The notes under the pieces were generated by a model that was not told the origin of the DNA, did not search any database, and saw only the letters and a program-made list of their open reading frames with translations. From positions 1,116,001 to 1,180,000 of the forward strand of contig NZ_ABJL02000008.1 in the NCBI RefSeq assembly GCF_000172175.1: DNA of 64,000 bases, given 5' to 3'. The DNA is from Bacteroides intestinalis DSM 17393 (GTDB lineage Bacteria > Bacteroidota > Bacteroidia > Bacteroidales > Bacteroidaceae). Below, piece by piece: positions 44,398 through 54,526 of this stretch (its first letter is position 1; each line of letters begins with the position of its first letter). Both the position numbers and the translations under genes were made by a program.

Positions 44398-47205
44398 TTA
44401 TCTTTTTAATAAATGTTCATAGCGACAAGGTACACCTTTATCTGTTATACCTTCAATAATAATTGTATAATAGCTGGGACGATCAGCTGTGTAAAAGTGT
44501 ACGCTGGCATTACCTCTTTCATCGGTTCGGAGTTGAGGTTGCCAGTAAATGGTGGTACGATTATCCGGTACAAGTGATTTGCGTTCTTCGCCTGTTACGT
44601 ATTTAGGGCTATAAAAGGATTTATACCGATTAAAGCCGAGCAGGAATGCCGTGTCTCCTTGGGAAGTACGCGGTATCTCTAAATTGCCGGTACGTGAGGT
44701 TAACACAATACATCCACCGGAGATACTTTGAGTTCCATCCTTCATTTTCTGGAGTTGTCTGTCCACTTCCAGTTCTTCCAATTCTTCTAAAGTGGCACCA
44801 CTCTCAAATGCTTCATTATAGGCTGCTTCCAAGTATTTCAGATTTTGAGTAATATTGACGGCTGCATCAACTTCCGGATCAATTTTGTGTACTCCTACTA
44901 TGTCTTCCGCATTGATGAGAGAAAGAGCATTGAAACTGATCGTTTTGTTATCCAGCATGAAGCGTGCAGTACGGCCATAATCTATTTTCTCTTTGGGACG
45001 CAAGGCATTCCTGTTATTTACATCATTAGACATCAGATGTTCCGGACGTTGGGAGTATTTGGGGTTTATATAGGGACGATTATCTATAATTCGGAATCCG
45101 GGAACATTCTTGACTAAATCAAGTGCCGTGCGCGCATCTTGTTGAGCCAACATCTCTTCATCATCCATTTTATAGGAAGAAAAACGATCTTTTACTAAAC
45201 TTCTGGCATTAATCACGACTTCTGGAAGACGTAGCATCAAGACTCCATCTTCTCTGACAAAAGGTGATTGCATTTCTTCTCTATATTCGTTCTGTTGCTC
45301 ATATTTTGCATCCTTGTATGGATGGGTGTTTACTGCTTCCGGAAAATAATCCCTGTCTATCCGGATATTAGCACGAAAGAATTTTCCTTTTTCTATTACC
45401 TGTGCTTCAACTCTGGCTGTATCTGCAAAACTTAACTTATCTACAATAAACACTCCGTCATTATCTGTGTGTGTTGAGGGATAAGGACGCTTATTGACAA
45501 AGACATTCACAGTTTTTCCAGAAAGTGGCTTATTACGAATATCTAATACCTTACCGGAAATAGTTTGTCCGATTTCCATAAAGTATTTGGGGTTCTTTTG
45601 CTGTTCTTTAAGAATGTCTTCTACATTAAAACGATTCCATCCTTGCGTCAGCATTAAATTATCCAGACAGGCTTTCAATCGCTGAGAATTATCTTTAAAA
45701 TAATATCCGGGTGTTTCGATGTATCCTTTTATATCTGACGTCAGCAGCAAATTAGAAAGAATATTATCTGCGGTAGAATCACATCTGATGGCATAGTTGT
45801 CTGTAACGCTTAAAGAGAAGTCACCCGTTATAGGTTGCCCTGACAGATCGGAGAGGTGGATATCAAGAGATATCGGTGAACGCGAACCATAGGATGCCTT
45901 ATCAGAGGCTAATTGCCAGATTGAATGATTTTGGCGAACGAATACAAGGCGTTCACTGTGTGGAACGTAATTTCCATCCAATAAAGTAAGGGTTAATATC
46001 CCTTCAGGGATGGATTTCAGGCTGACCGCTCCTTGTCCTTTCTGTATGGGTTGTACAAATAGGAGAAAACCACGAACATGGGCTATCAAGTATAAATTAT
46101 CCGGCAACCTCTCTTGGGGAGAATGTAATATTGTGTAATGTATGATGCCGTTACGTTCGGTAATGGATAAAGAGAATTTGTCGGCCTCCGGATCAGGCAG
46201 TAAAAACTCTTTCTTCATATCTCCTGTAATAGAACTAACGACTGCTTTATATTTTTCACCTATTGAAATAGGTAGCATAAAACTGCCGATACCTGCATAA
46301 GAACTCTTAAAATGAGTAATGGTATCACCTTTACTGTTTAAAATACTACCAGTCACTTCTACTGAATTTCCATTTGTGTCTATAGCTTTTATACCCACTT
46401 TTTGGGTACATCCCGAAATTAAGCTACCACCTTCCGGAAAAAAATCGACATGGTAGTCAAAAGCATCCGGAACATAAAATGTGTGTTTATGCTTTAACTG
46501 TTTATCTTCCAATACAACATAGATATATTGTTCTATTTTATCTTTTTCAGGTATATCTATTTGAATCTCTCCGTTCTTGTTAGTCTGTTGCTGACGGAAC
46601 TTATTTTCGTATGGCTTGGTACGAACCATATAGTGTACGTAATTACCTGCATAGACAGTATTGTCGGGTCTTTTGAGGGTAACAGTTGCTATACGTTTTT
46701 TCCCTTTCTGTTCATATCTTATTTCCGGATACATAAACGAAGATTGGGAAGCAAAGACTTTTAGATTTTTGGAAAAATAATAGTCGGATTTTTCGTTCAA
46801 CATCCAATGGGTATATGCACGGAGATAATAGTCACCAGCCTCCAATGATTTTGGAAGAGGGATAAAACTTGAGAAAATATCTTCGCGTTGCTGAACCTTA
46901 ATACGCTGCTGAACTTTATTCTTGCGATTTATGAGCTCTACATACACATAGTGACTGCCATTTCCGGAAAAGTGGGTAATGGCATTCACCAAATATGCTT
47001 TCAACCAGATAGTATCACCTGCAAAATAATATGGTTTATCGGTATGCAAATATACTTTCTCCTGCGGCAAATTAGTAACTTGTTTAAATGAACTGACAAT
47101 ATTGTTCATATAAACAGTATCTGTTTGTTGAGCATTACCTGTAAAGATGCTAACAAATAGTATCACCCATAAACTCAGGTAATATCTTATCCGGTTGTTT
47201 TTCAT
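44398..47205 (-). CDS. Large exported MG2-domain protein with carboxypeptidase-regulatory and plug-like regions (B)
   Basis: The 935-residue protein has a signal peptide ending near TGNAQ. An MG2-like domain carries 'EKVYLHTDKPYYFAGDTIWL' (about 50-70). Macroglobulin-like repeats ('VDFFPEGGSLISGCTQKVGI') follow, then a CarboxypepD-reg-like domain (about 545-600, 'ISGKVLDIRNKPLSGKTVNV'). A truncated plug-like region ends in 'GGCIVLTSRTGNLEI', echoing the 'GVIIITTKKG' of SusC plugs. It sits 27 bases after the plug-only gene in the right operon. It is homologous to 40576-43323. No barrel follows, so it should be periplasmic or surface-attached; function unknown. Confidence 0.68.
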   Translation of the reverse strand: MKNNRIRYYLSLWVILFVSIFTGNAQQTDTVYMNNIVSSFKQVTNLPQEKVYLHTDKPYYFAGDTIWLKAYLVNAITHFSGNGSHYVYVELINRKNKVQQRIKVQQREDIFSSFIPLPKSLEAGDYYLRAYTHWMLNEKSDYYFSKNLKVFASQSSFMYPEIRYEQKGKKRIATVTLKRPDNTVYAGNYVHYMVRTKPYENKFRQQQTNKNGEIQIDIPEKDKIEQYIYVVLEDKQLKHKHTFYVPDAFDYHVDFFPEGGSLISGCTQKVGIKAIDTNGNSVEVTGSILNSKGDTITHFKSSYAGIGSFMLPISIGEKYKAVVSSITGDMKKEFLLPDPEADKFSLSITERNGIIHYTILHSPQERLPDNLYLIAHVRGFLLFVQPIQKGQGAVSLKSIPEGILTLTLLDGNYVPHSERLVFVRQNHSIWQLASDKASYGSRSPISLDIHLSDLSGQPITGDFSLSVTDNYAIRCDSTADNILSNLLLTSDIKGYIETPGYYFKDNSQRLKACLDNLMLTQGWNRFNVEDILKEQQKNPKYFMEIGQTISGKVLDIRNKPLSGKTVNVFVNKRPYPSTHTDNDGVFIVDKLSFADTARVEAQVIEKGKFFRANIRIDRDYFPEAVNTHPYKDAKYEQQNEYREEMQSPFVREDGVLMLRLPEVVINARSLVKDRFSSYKMDDEEMLAQQDARTALDLVKNVPGFRIIDNRPYINPKYSQRPEHLMSNDVNNRNALRPKEKIDYGRTARFMLDNKTISFNALSLINAEDIVGVHKIDPEVDAAVNITQNLKYLEAAYNEAFESGATLEELEELEVDRQLQKMKDGTQSISGGCIVLTSRTGNLEIPRTSQGDTAFLLGFNRYKSFYSPKYVTGEERKSLVPDNRTTIYWQPQLRTDERGNASVHFYTADRPSYYTIIIEGITDKGVPCRYEHLLKR

Positions 47206-47232
47206 AGTGCATGCGTGTTTAATAGTTATATA

Positions 47233-47898
47233 TTATTTCTTAATTGTAGTAATAATTATAACACCGTTAGCTCCTTTCATGCCATAAGCTGCACCGTCTT
47301 TTTGTATTTCTACCTTGTCTATGTCATTGATTGATACGACACCATCTACTTCACTGCTACTTTCGTATAAAGTACCGTCGACAACAAATAAAGGCTCATT
47401 ATCCAAATCAAATGAACTTCCTCCGCGAATTGTAATTTTGTCTCCGTTCACTGTTACCCCCGGAATAGCTCCACCCTTAAATAGATCGTAAATACTATTG
47501 GCTGATAACTTCTGAATCTGTTCACGGGTCAATACATTTGAGTTATAACTTGTACGGAGAATCCTCGTGTATTCTCTTTTTTCTTCTTTCTGTCCATCGA
47601 ATAAGATGAAAAATTTCTTTTCCAATTTAAGAGAAGCTTGAGATAGCTTACCAATAGGGATAATTGCTTCTTCTTTTTTAGATATAGATACTACCAATGT
47701 ATCTGTGGGCTGCAAACCGGGAAAAAAGAATACTCCCATATTGTCTGTCTTTACACTTTCAGTGGTATTCTTTTTCCAAACTTTCATCCCTTTTAAAGGA
47801 CGTTGTTTGGCATTTACAATAACTCCCTTAAAGTCTTGACCAAAGACAGTTACAACAAAAAGTGATGTGTACAAAACAAGAAATAATCGTTTTTTCAT
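47233..47898 (-). CDS. Plug-only SusC-like protein without a barrel (right copy)
   Basis: The 221-residue exported protein starts 'MKKRLFLVLYTSLFVVTVFG' at the ATG at 47898; an in-frame start 36 bases upstream would overlap the hairpin 47912-47954. A CarboxypepD-reg-like domain ('GVIVNAKQRPLKGMKVWKKN') is followed by a plug region ('IYDLFKGGAIPGVTVNG', 'TIRGGSSFDLDNEPLFVVDG', 'YGMKGANGVIIITTIKK') that ends at the stop. It mirrors 28024-28695 in architecture and position, which argues for a selected gene and not a broken susC. Role unknown. Confidence 0.75.
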   Translation of the reverse strand: MKKRLFLVLYTSLFVVTVFGQDFKGVIVNAKQRPLKGMKVWKKNTTESVKTDNMGVFFFPGLQPTDTLVVSISKKEEAIIPIGKLSQASLKLEKKFFILFDGQKEEKREYTRILRTSYNSNVLTREQIQKLSANSIYDLFKGGAIPGVTVNGDKITIRGGSSFDLDNEPLFVVDGTLYESSSEVDGVVSINDIDKVEIQKDGAAYGMKGANGVIIITTIKK

Positions 47899-47911
47899 AA
47901 TTACAAGAATT

Positions 47912-47954
47912 AAAAAAAGTATCTTAGGATACAATAATTCCCAAGATACTTTTT
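47912..47954 (-). terminator. Hairpin inside the right operon, before the plug-only gene
   Basis: Arms AAAAAGTATCTT (47914-47925) and AAGATACTTTTT (47943-47954); on the minus strand the stem is followed by a run of Ts. It matches the left-operon hairpin at 27953-28006 in position. Confidence 0.8.
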
Positions 47955-47966
47955 GATGAATGAATA

Positions 47967-49058
47967 TTATTCTAAAATACCTGTATTAGAGGCGTAAGCG
48001 TCATCAATATATACTAACGGAATGTTTTTACCAGCATTGCCATTGGGTATATAAAGCTCCCAGTTATTGATAGACATACGACCTTCACAGGAGTTTTCAG
48101 TACGTGCATCTTTTAAAATATTACTCTTTAATACTTCCTGACCAGCTACATGCACAATGATTGCTTCACTTTCGTCAACAGACATGGATACCGTCTGATA
48201 AAGTTTGGCAGTAAATGTATTCATTGTATTCAGGTTGTGATATTCGTTATACGTAATTTTTTTGCCTGCAGCAGATGTATACTGAACAATTAACTGTACA
48301 TTATAATCCGTGGTACCTTCCATCGTAAGTTCTTCATTAGGTACAGCCGGATACACTTCTCCACTTTTTAGCTTTCCCGGATACCATATCAGACGAATCT
48401 GGTTAATATAAGAACCATTGTTGGAAGCATCGGAACGTAAATTCCAACGATATTCCAATGTTGCTTTTCCTGTTTTTTTCCCAACTACAATTTCTTGCAT
48501 ATTAGGGACATTAGAGTCAAAACCAAGTTTCATGCGGGTACTAAACGGAGTATATAGCGTGTTATCTCCAAAAGCACGGCGAAGATAGCGATTTACTTCT
48601 GCGGCAGAATTCACTTTTGCTTGCAGATATTGGTTACCGTTAGATTCTTTTTTAAGTGTTCCAGTCGTACTACCTTGTAAAGATAAAGAATGAGGAGTTT
48701 TCTCAAATTTATCAAAATAATAACTGGATACATACATCTTATGAGAACGGACTTGTGATTCGCCACCAATACTAGCGCGACAGGTAATTGTGTATGTACC
48801 CGGAGTGCTTGGCGCTTTCCATGTCATTTCATTTAGACCTTGAGGTTGGGTCAATGAACCCGCATCACAACTCCATTCATAATTCGTATGCCATAAATCG
48901 CTGGAGCGTACACACATCCATACTTTCACTTTCTGATTACAGTAGAATTCATCTCCATCTGTACTTAACGAATCTATTTCGATAAAATCATCATCACCAC
49001 AGCTTGCAAAAGAGAAAGCACAAAGTAGAACAATGAAAAATTGATAAATATATTTCAT
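47967..49058 (-). CDS. PKD-like lipoprotein (right copy)
   Basis: The 363-residue lipoprotein has signal 'MKYIYQFFIVLLCAFSFASC' and lipobox Cys20. The N-terminal Ig/PKD-like part includes 'TNYEWSCDAGSLTQPQG' and 'MTWKAPSTPGTYTITCRASI', parallel to the left copy. The C-terminal jelly roll has 'NRYLRRAFGDNTLY' and 'IIVHVAGQEVLKSN'. It follows the FAS1 lipoprotein by 18 bases and precedes the hairpin and plug gene. Candidate surface glycan-binding protein; no enzyme motif was seen. Confidence 0.7.
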   Translation of the reverse strand: MKYIYQFFIVLLCAFSFASCGDDDFIEIDSLSTDGDEFYCNQKVKVWMCVRSSDLWHTNYEWSCDAGSLTQPQGLNEMTWKAPSTPGTYTITCRASIGGESQVRSHKMYVSSYYFDKFEKTPHSLSLQGSTTGTLKKESNGNQYLQAKVNSAAEVNRYLRRAFGDNTLYTPFSTRMKLGFDSNVPNMQEIVVGKKTGKATLEYRWNLRSDASNNGSYINQIRLIWYPGKLKSGEVYPAVPNEELTMEGTTDYNVQLIVQYTSAAGKKITYNEYHNLNTMNTFTAKLYQTVSMSVDESEAIIVHVAGQEVLKSNILKDARTENSCEGRMSINNWELYIPNGNAGKNIPLVYIDDAYASNTGILE

Positions 49059-49076
49059 AATCGTAATCTTTTTAGG

Positions 49077-49763
49077 TTATTTCATATTTAGTTGTTCTTT
49101 TGTAGGGCGATCCAACCAACTATCCATGACATGCATATATGAACCGTCAGCATTGTAAAGATTGGAAGTGCGTGGCTTGATGGAAGATTTGTAATGCCCA
49201 TCAAAATTGTTGAATACAATGTTGGGATTACGGTCTTTCAATAAATACATGTTTATTTTAGCTGTATCAGCTGTAGCTACCGTCTCAAACCAAGTTGGTT
49301 CTGCCGGAAGATTAGTGAAAGTATATTTACCCTTCACAATGTGATAAAGCAAAAATTCTTTCACTTGTTCTTTAGGATAGGCAGTCATACTTATAGGTGC
49401 GTAAGAAACAAGTTCTCCAGTTTCCTCATCTATATACGTTAGTTGATGCGTCTGAAAATAACTTAAATCAGTACTCGTCTCTGAGTTAAATGCTGTATTC
49501 GTTGGTAACAAGTAGGTCATTCCACTTTGTTTAAACTCATTTTCAACTCCTGCATACAAAATAGCCTCTTCCAATAAAGAAAATATATCTGTACGGGATT
49601 TGATAAATTCGAAAGCAGACATATCTATTTTATTACTTGGCATGCCAGCATTATAATCATAATCGTATGAATCTTGATAATCTAACCCCAATAATTCACA
49701 GCTTGCTATAAGGAAAGGAATTACCATCAAGGCTAATGCTTTTTTATAATATTCTTGTTTCAT
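49077..49763 (-). CDS. Fasciclin (FAS1)-like lipoprotein (right copy)
   Basis: The 228-residue lipoprotein has a signal ending 'IPFLIASC' and the FAS1-like landmarks 'MSAFEFIKSRTDIFSLLEEA', 'GMTYLLPTNTAFNS', 'VKEFLLYHIVKGKYTFTNLP' and 'NLYNADGSYMHVMDSW'. Position and architecture match 26234-26944. Likely a surface-exposed binding protein of the SusC3/D3 complex. The ligand is unknown. Confidence 0.75.
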   Translation of the reverse strand: MKQEYYKKALALMVIPFLIASCELLGLDYQDSYDYDYNAGMPSNKIDMSAFEFIKSRTDIFSLLEEAILYAGVENEFKQSGMTYLLPTNTAFNSETSTDLSYFQTHQLTYIDEETGELVSYAPISMTAYPKEQVKEFLLYHIVKGKYTFTNLPAEPTWFETVATADTAKINMYLLKDRNPNIVFNNFDGHYKSSIKPRTSNLYNADGSYMHVMDSWLDRPTKEQLNMK

Positions 49764-49790
49764 TATTAACTCTTTTTTTATAGTTTATTT

Positions 49791-51338
49791 TTAACGTTCA
49801 GTATAAGGTGGATTCTGGTCTCCAACCAGTGCCTTGTTTGATTCAAATTCAGCATAATGAATTGGCCAGTATTTAGTACCTTCATTACCAAAACCAGTTA
49901 CTGTCACATCTGCTGCTTCCTGACGCGCGGAATAGATAGGGTCCATTACTTCTATTAAATGACCTGTTCGCATTAAATCAAACCAGCGATACCCTTCTCC
50001 ATAAAGTTCTAATTGCCTTTCTTGTAGAATAATATTTTCTACTTCATTTACATTATTAACATTAGATACCTCTAATTTTGCATCTTTCAAGTAACCCACA
50101 CGACTACGAATATCATTAACGATGCTAAGTGCTTCATCTCCTCTGTTCAATTTGTTTAAAGCTTCTGCACGTAGTAACATAATATTTGCCATACGCATCA
50201 TTACCAGAGAAAACTCGCTGTCGGTTGTGTTCATTACTGAGAAATATGATTTATACACTTGATTAGAAGAATCATACTCACGTTCAGGATCAATATTGCT
50301 GTATTTGATACATTTATTTACGCTTTCTACTCCAGCTGTATAACTTGCATACGTCAAAGGAACACGAGAGGCCTTATAGTATACTTTCACAGTGTCAATT
50401 GTATTCCAAAAACGTGCATCAGAACCTTCTCCTGAACGAAGCCGATCTATAAACTCATTAAAAATGGGTTCTGCCATTCTGTAACCATTATTCGTGTTAC
50501 TTGCTCCTAAAAGTTGCGGCCAGCCACTTAAAGCTCCATCTGTTTCGTAATCCCATGCCATAGCAAAGATTACTTCTTTTGAACTACTAGGATTGGTGAA
50601 GATGTTTTTCCATTCAATTTCTCCATTAGATAGTGACAAACTCTTATGGTTGATAAAATGTTCTGAAGCTGTTAATGCATCTTGATAGTCATTATACCAC
50701 ATGTGAACTTCTGTTAATAAAGCGTACATTGCATCTTTGCCCAAGTAAATTTTATCACTTGTATCAGATTGGTTAAAGTAACTGATAGCCTTTTCTATAT
50801 CAGATAATATTTGTTCTTTTACTTGTTCTAATGAAGAACGGGGAATGGCAATAGAATTTAAGGATCCATCCCATGGTTCCGTTATTATTGGCATTTTACC
50901 CCAAGTACGAGTTCCCCAAAAATACATATAAGCACGCATGGCATAGCATTGTCCGATATATGGGGCATACTCAGATTCTAGGATGTTAGGAATTGTCGGA
51001 TATTTTTGAATACCAATATTGCATCTGGAGATACAAGTGAAAAAAGGTTCCCAACTGGCTTCTGAGATATTGGGCATCAAGGCATTCATGTAAATCTTAG
51101 AATCTTCATAGGATGTGCCGGTTACATTATCTGAACGTACATCACCAAAAAGAACCTGACGCCTGGAAAGTGCACTTTGAAACGCATCATAAATACCTGC
51201 ATTCCAGTTCTTCATTTCAGCTTTATCTTTAAAGTAACTTGATGGAGACAAATCTGACAAAGGGGTTCTGTCTAAAAAACTCTCACAACTTGATAAAGCC
51301 AAAAGACTTGTAAAAGCTAATATTATATATTTCTTCAT
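49791..51338 (-). CDS. SusD-like glycan-binding lipoprotein (SusD3)
   Basis: The 515-residue RagB/SusD lipoprotein has signal 'MKKYIILAFTSLLALSSC' with Cys18. Landmarks are 'FLDRTPLSDLSPSSYFKDKA', 'QCYAMRAYMYFWGTRTWGKM' and 'QERQLELYGEGYRWFDLMRT' near the C-terminus. It starts 17 bases after the SusC3 stop and partners it at the outer membrane. Ligand specificity cannot be read, but the strong divergence from SusD1 and SusD2 suggests a different glycan. Confidence 0.92.
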   Translation of the reverse strand: MKKYIILAFTSLLALSSCESFLDRTPLSDLSPSSYFKDKAEMKNWNAGIYDAFQSALSRRQVLFGDVRSDNVTGTSYEDSKIYMNALMPNISEASWEPFFTCISRCNIGIQKYPTIPNILESEYAPYIGQCYAMRAYMYFWGTRTWGKMPIITEPWDGSLNSIAIPRSSLEQVKEQILSDIEKAISYFNQSDTSDKIYLGKDAMYALLTEVHMWYNDYQDALTASEHFINHKSLSLSNGEIEWKNIFTNPSSSKEVIFAMAWDYETDGALSGWPQLLGASNTNNGYRMAEPIFNEFIDRLRSGEGSDARFWNTIDTVKVYYKASRVPLTYASYTAGVESVNKCIKYSNIDPEREYDSSNQVYKSYFSVMNTTDSEFSLVMMRMANIMLLRAEALNKLNRGDEALSIVNDIRSRVGYLKDAKLEVSNVNNVNEVENIILQERQLELYGEGYRWFDLMRTGHLIEVMDPIYSARQEAADVTVTGFGNEGTKYWPIHYAEFESNKALVGDQNPPYTER

Positions 51339-51355
51339 TTTTCTTATCTTTTTAG

Positions 51356-54300
51356 TTAAAATCCAATGTTGAATCCAAAGCCAAACTCACGCTTACGAGG
51401 ATATTTAGAACTGTCTTTACCTGGGGTTAGAACACCGCCACTCAACTCCGGATCATATCCTGTATAATTAGTCCAAGTCAGCAAATTATTACCATAAATA
51501 TATGCTTGAACTGAGCGAAGTGGAGTTTTACCTAAGAATTTGGGATCCACACTGTAACTTAATCGAACAGATTGTAAACGAATAAAAGTCGCATCTTCCA
51601 GGAACTGATCACTCAAACTCATAGAGTGATTATTTGTTTTGCGCTGTTTGGAGTTCAATGCATACCAACTTGTAATCTCACCCGGATATTTCCAGCCTTG
51701 CATAATATATTCAGGAGTTTGTTTATGAGTATTTCCTCCCCATGAACAATAGTAACGCTTCAAGTCATTCCAAACTTGTCCTCCCCAACTAACATAGAAG
51801 TTAAATGAAAGAGAAAAGTCTTTATATGTAAGGGTATTACCCCAGGATCCAAACCAATCAGGATTTGCTTTGCCTAATTCTGTCTGGTCGTTAGAATTGA
51901 TTACACCATCTAACTCACCGTTTTCATTAGGTTTGTTATACCATATAACATCACCACCACCAGCAACTACTCCATTTACTTTCATCTGAGCTATTTTGCC
52001 TGTATATTCAGTACCATCTGGGTTTAGATATTTTTCCAATGTTGGCTGACCATTCAAACCTATAACGACATTGCCTTCATTATCCCGTTTGAAAACAGGA
52101 GTCAGACGGGTTTTATAATCTTGAGTCCAGGCATTACTTGCGTCATATTCATATACCCCCAAATTCTTATAACCATAGAATAGACCAGCTGGTTTTCCTG
52201 CTGCAATCAGCCAAGCACTATTTATATAATCCTCACGTGCTAAATCAAGAATCTTATTATCATTCTTCCACCAATTTACAGTAGTACTCCAGTTAAAATC
52301 ACGTGTTCTGACAGGTGTTGCTGTAAGTGATAACTCAACACCTTTATTTTCAATACTAGCTAAGTTTACACGCATTTTATCATAACCGGTAGTACTTGGA
52401 AGATTATAGTCAGAAAGCAAGTCACTTGTTTTCTTTATGTAATAGTCGGCAACAAACATAATACGTCCATTTAGAAAGCTCAAATCCACACCGATATTTG
52501 TTTGTTTCGTCTGTTCCCATTTTAAGTCAGGATTACCATATTTAGATGCAGGTACAATACCACCTACTGAGTTATAATATTGAGAGCCGGCTGTATAAAC
52601 GGTTTGCGATTCATAGCGACCAATCTTGTCATTACCAGTAATACCATAGCTTGCACGGATTTTGGCATCCGTAAGAATGTTATTAGCCCAACGCATAAAG
52701 GGTTCATCCGAAACACGCCATGCAGCAGAGACAGAAGGGAAAGATCCCCAACGGTTATTCTTACCAAAACGAGAAGAACCATCAAACCGAAGATTACCAG
52801 TCACCGTATAGCGACTCTTCCAGCTATATACTACACGTCCAAATACACCCACCATAGCTTCATCCCAACCGGTTGTATTGATATTCTTCACATCTTTTAC
52901 AGTAGCCAAATTCATATAATGAATATCTTCGGAGAGAAAAAACGAACCGGCTATATTATATGCCAATTGATTGCTAACTTCAAAACTGCTACCAACCATA
53001 GCACTCAAAGAATGGTCTTTGGCAATTGTCTTATTGAAGTTTAAATAAGCTTCGCCTGCATATTTCCAAGTTTGTTGGCTTTTATCTGCTCCTGTATTTT
53101 TCCCATTATCACTTCCTTCCAGATACTTGGATGAGAATGTTAAATTTCTATTAGATGTATAATCAGCTGAAATGTCAGCATCCAATCTTAACCAAGGAGT
53201 AAATGTCCAGGTTATACCCTGATAAAAGTTTCCTCTATAAGTCGAGCGTTCATCTAACTTTTGTTTTAGCTCAGCAATAGGATTACGACGTCCCCCCGAA
53301 GAATAATAGGGAATTAATTCACCATCCGGATACCAGATAATCATATCCGGATCACGACGCATGGCATCTTGCAAAACAGTTTCTTTAATATTGTTAGTTT
53401 TATTGTAGCTTAAACGAACACGAGTGGTAAACTTTATATTTTTCCACGGTTCATAATCAACATTGACATTAGCGGTATATTTGTCATTTCCAGACTCTAG
53501 AATTACACCCTTTTCACCAATGTAGTTCAAAGATGCACGATATTTGAACCCTTTGGAACCACCACTAATTTGTACACTGGCATCATCACGTCCACCTGTA
53601 CGGAACAATAAATCCTGATAATAATAGTTTGTACTATACTGCATGCCTACAGAGTCTGTACGTGCGGAAAACTTCTCTAAAGTTTTGGAAGGATTGTTTA
53701 AATCGGAAGCTGCCATACTTAAACGGCTTTCAAACGCATTAACCTGAGGCAATTTACGGGCAACAGTGTAAAAGGAATGTTGGTAACGTGCATCAATACG
53801 AGGTTTTCCTGATTCACCTGATTTAGTAGTAATCAGTATTACACCATTTGCAGAACGAGCACCATAAATAGCCGAAGAAGCTGCATCTTTCATAACATCA
53901 ATTTGCTTAATATCATTGGCAGAAATGTCGTCAATGTTATCAACAACTACTCCGTCTACAACATACAGCGGAGAGACACCTTCATCACTAAAAGTAGAAG
54001 CACCACGGATAGATACAAATGAAGAAGAACCAGGCGCTCCGGAGTTTGATACGATTTGCATACCGGGAGCAGCACCTTGTAATGCATCAAAAACATTCAC
54101 TGAATTCTTTTCTTCCAAGATTTTAGAATCAACCGAAGTCATTGAACCTGTAATATGTTTTTTGTTCATTGAACCAAAACCGACAATTACAACTTCATCC
54201 AGAGCCTGAGCATCTTCAGCCATTTCAATCTTCATTCTTTGACCGTTTGCTTTGTGCTCAACTGTTTTGTATCCCATAAAAGAGAAAACTAATGTGGCAC

Positions 54301-54526
54301 CTTTATTGCATTTAATGGTAAAGTTACCATCTAAATCTGTAATACCACCAGTTACTGTACCTTTCGTCTGTACAGTTACGCCAATCATTGGCTCATTGTT
54401 TTGGTCAACAACAACACCTGTCTGTGTAATTGTTTGAGCCATAAGATTAATACTCAAGACCAATGCTAATAGAACTAAAGATAACCGCCATAACAGCGAT
54501 TTCGATTTGTGTTCTTTCTTTTTCAT
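51356..54526 (-). CDS. SusC-like TonB-dependent outer-membrane transporter (SusC3)
   Basis: The 1056-residue protein has a signal peptide MKKKEHKSKSLLWRLSLVLL ending at LMAQ. The first 14 residues are identical to SusC1 because the DNA repeat extends into the gene. The carboxypeptidase-regulatory domain ('GVVVDQNNEPMIGVTVQTKG') and the plug ('DEVVIVGFGSMNKKHITGSM', 'GVILITTKSGE') precede a barrel ending 'KREFGFGFNIGF'. The ATG at 54526 is used rather than a GTG 45 bases upstream. Upstream lies the enzyme operon (54832 onward) on the same strand, so read-through or the promoter region at about 54.7 kb could drive it in this orientation. Confidence 0.93.
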   Translation of the reverse strand: MKKKEHKSKSLLWRLSLVLLALVLSINLMAQTITQTGVVVDQNNEPMIGVTVQTKGTVTGGITDLDGNFTIKCNKGATLVFSFMGYKTVEHKANGQRMKIEMAEDAQALDEVVIVGFGSMNKKHITGSMTSVDSKILEEKNSVNVFDALQGAAPGMQIVSNSGAPGSSSFVSIRGASTFSDEGVSPLYVVDGVVVDNIDDISANDIKQIDVMKDAASSAIYGARSANGVILITTKSGESGKPRIDARYQHSFYTVARKLPQVNAFESRLSMAASDLNNPSKTLEKFSARTDSVGMQYSTNYYYQDLLFRTGGRDDASVQISGGSKGFKYRASLNYIGEKGVILESGNDKYTANVNVDYEPWKNIKFTTRVRLSYNKTNNIKETVLQDAMRRDPDMIIWYPDGELIPYYSSGGRRNPIAELKQKLDERSTYRGNFYQGITWTFTPWLRLDADISADYTSNRNLTFSSKYLEGSDNGKNTGADKSQQTWKYAGEAYLNFNKTIAKDHSLSAMVGSSFEVSNQLAYNIAGSFFLSEDIHYMNLATVKDVKNINTTGWDEAMVGVFGRVVYSWKSRYTVTGNLRFDGSSRFGKNNRWGSFPSVSAAWRVSDEPFMRWANNILTDAKIRASYGITGNDKIGRYESQTVYTAGSQYYNSVGGIVPASKYGNPDLKWEQTKQTNIGVDLSFLNGRIMFVADYYIKKTSDLLSDYNLPSTTGYDKMRVNLASIENKGVELSLTATPVRTRDFNWSTTVNWWKNDNKILDLAREDYINSAWLIAAGKPAGLFYGYKNLGVYEYDASNAWTQDYKTRLTPVFKRDNEGNVVIGLNGQPTLEKYLNPDGTEYTGKIAQMKVNGVVAGGGDVIWYNKPNENGELDGVINSNDQTELGKANPDWFGSWGNTLTYKDFSLSFNFYVSWGGQVWNDLKRYYCSWGGNTHKQTPEYIMQGWKYPGEITSWYALNSKQRKTNNHSMSLSDQFLEDATFIRLQSVRLSYSVDPKFLGKTPLRSVQAYIYGNNLLTWTNYTGYDPELSGGVLTPGKDSSKYPRKREFGFGFNIGF

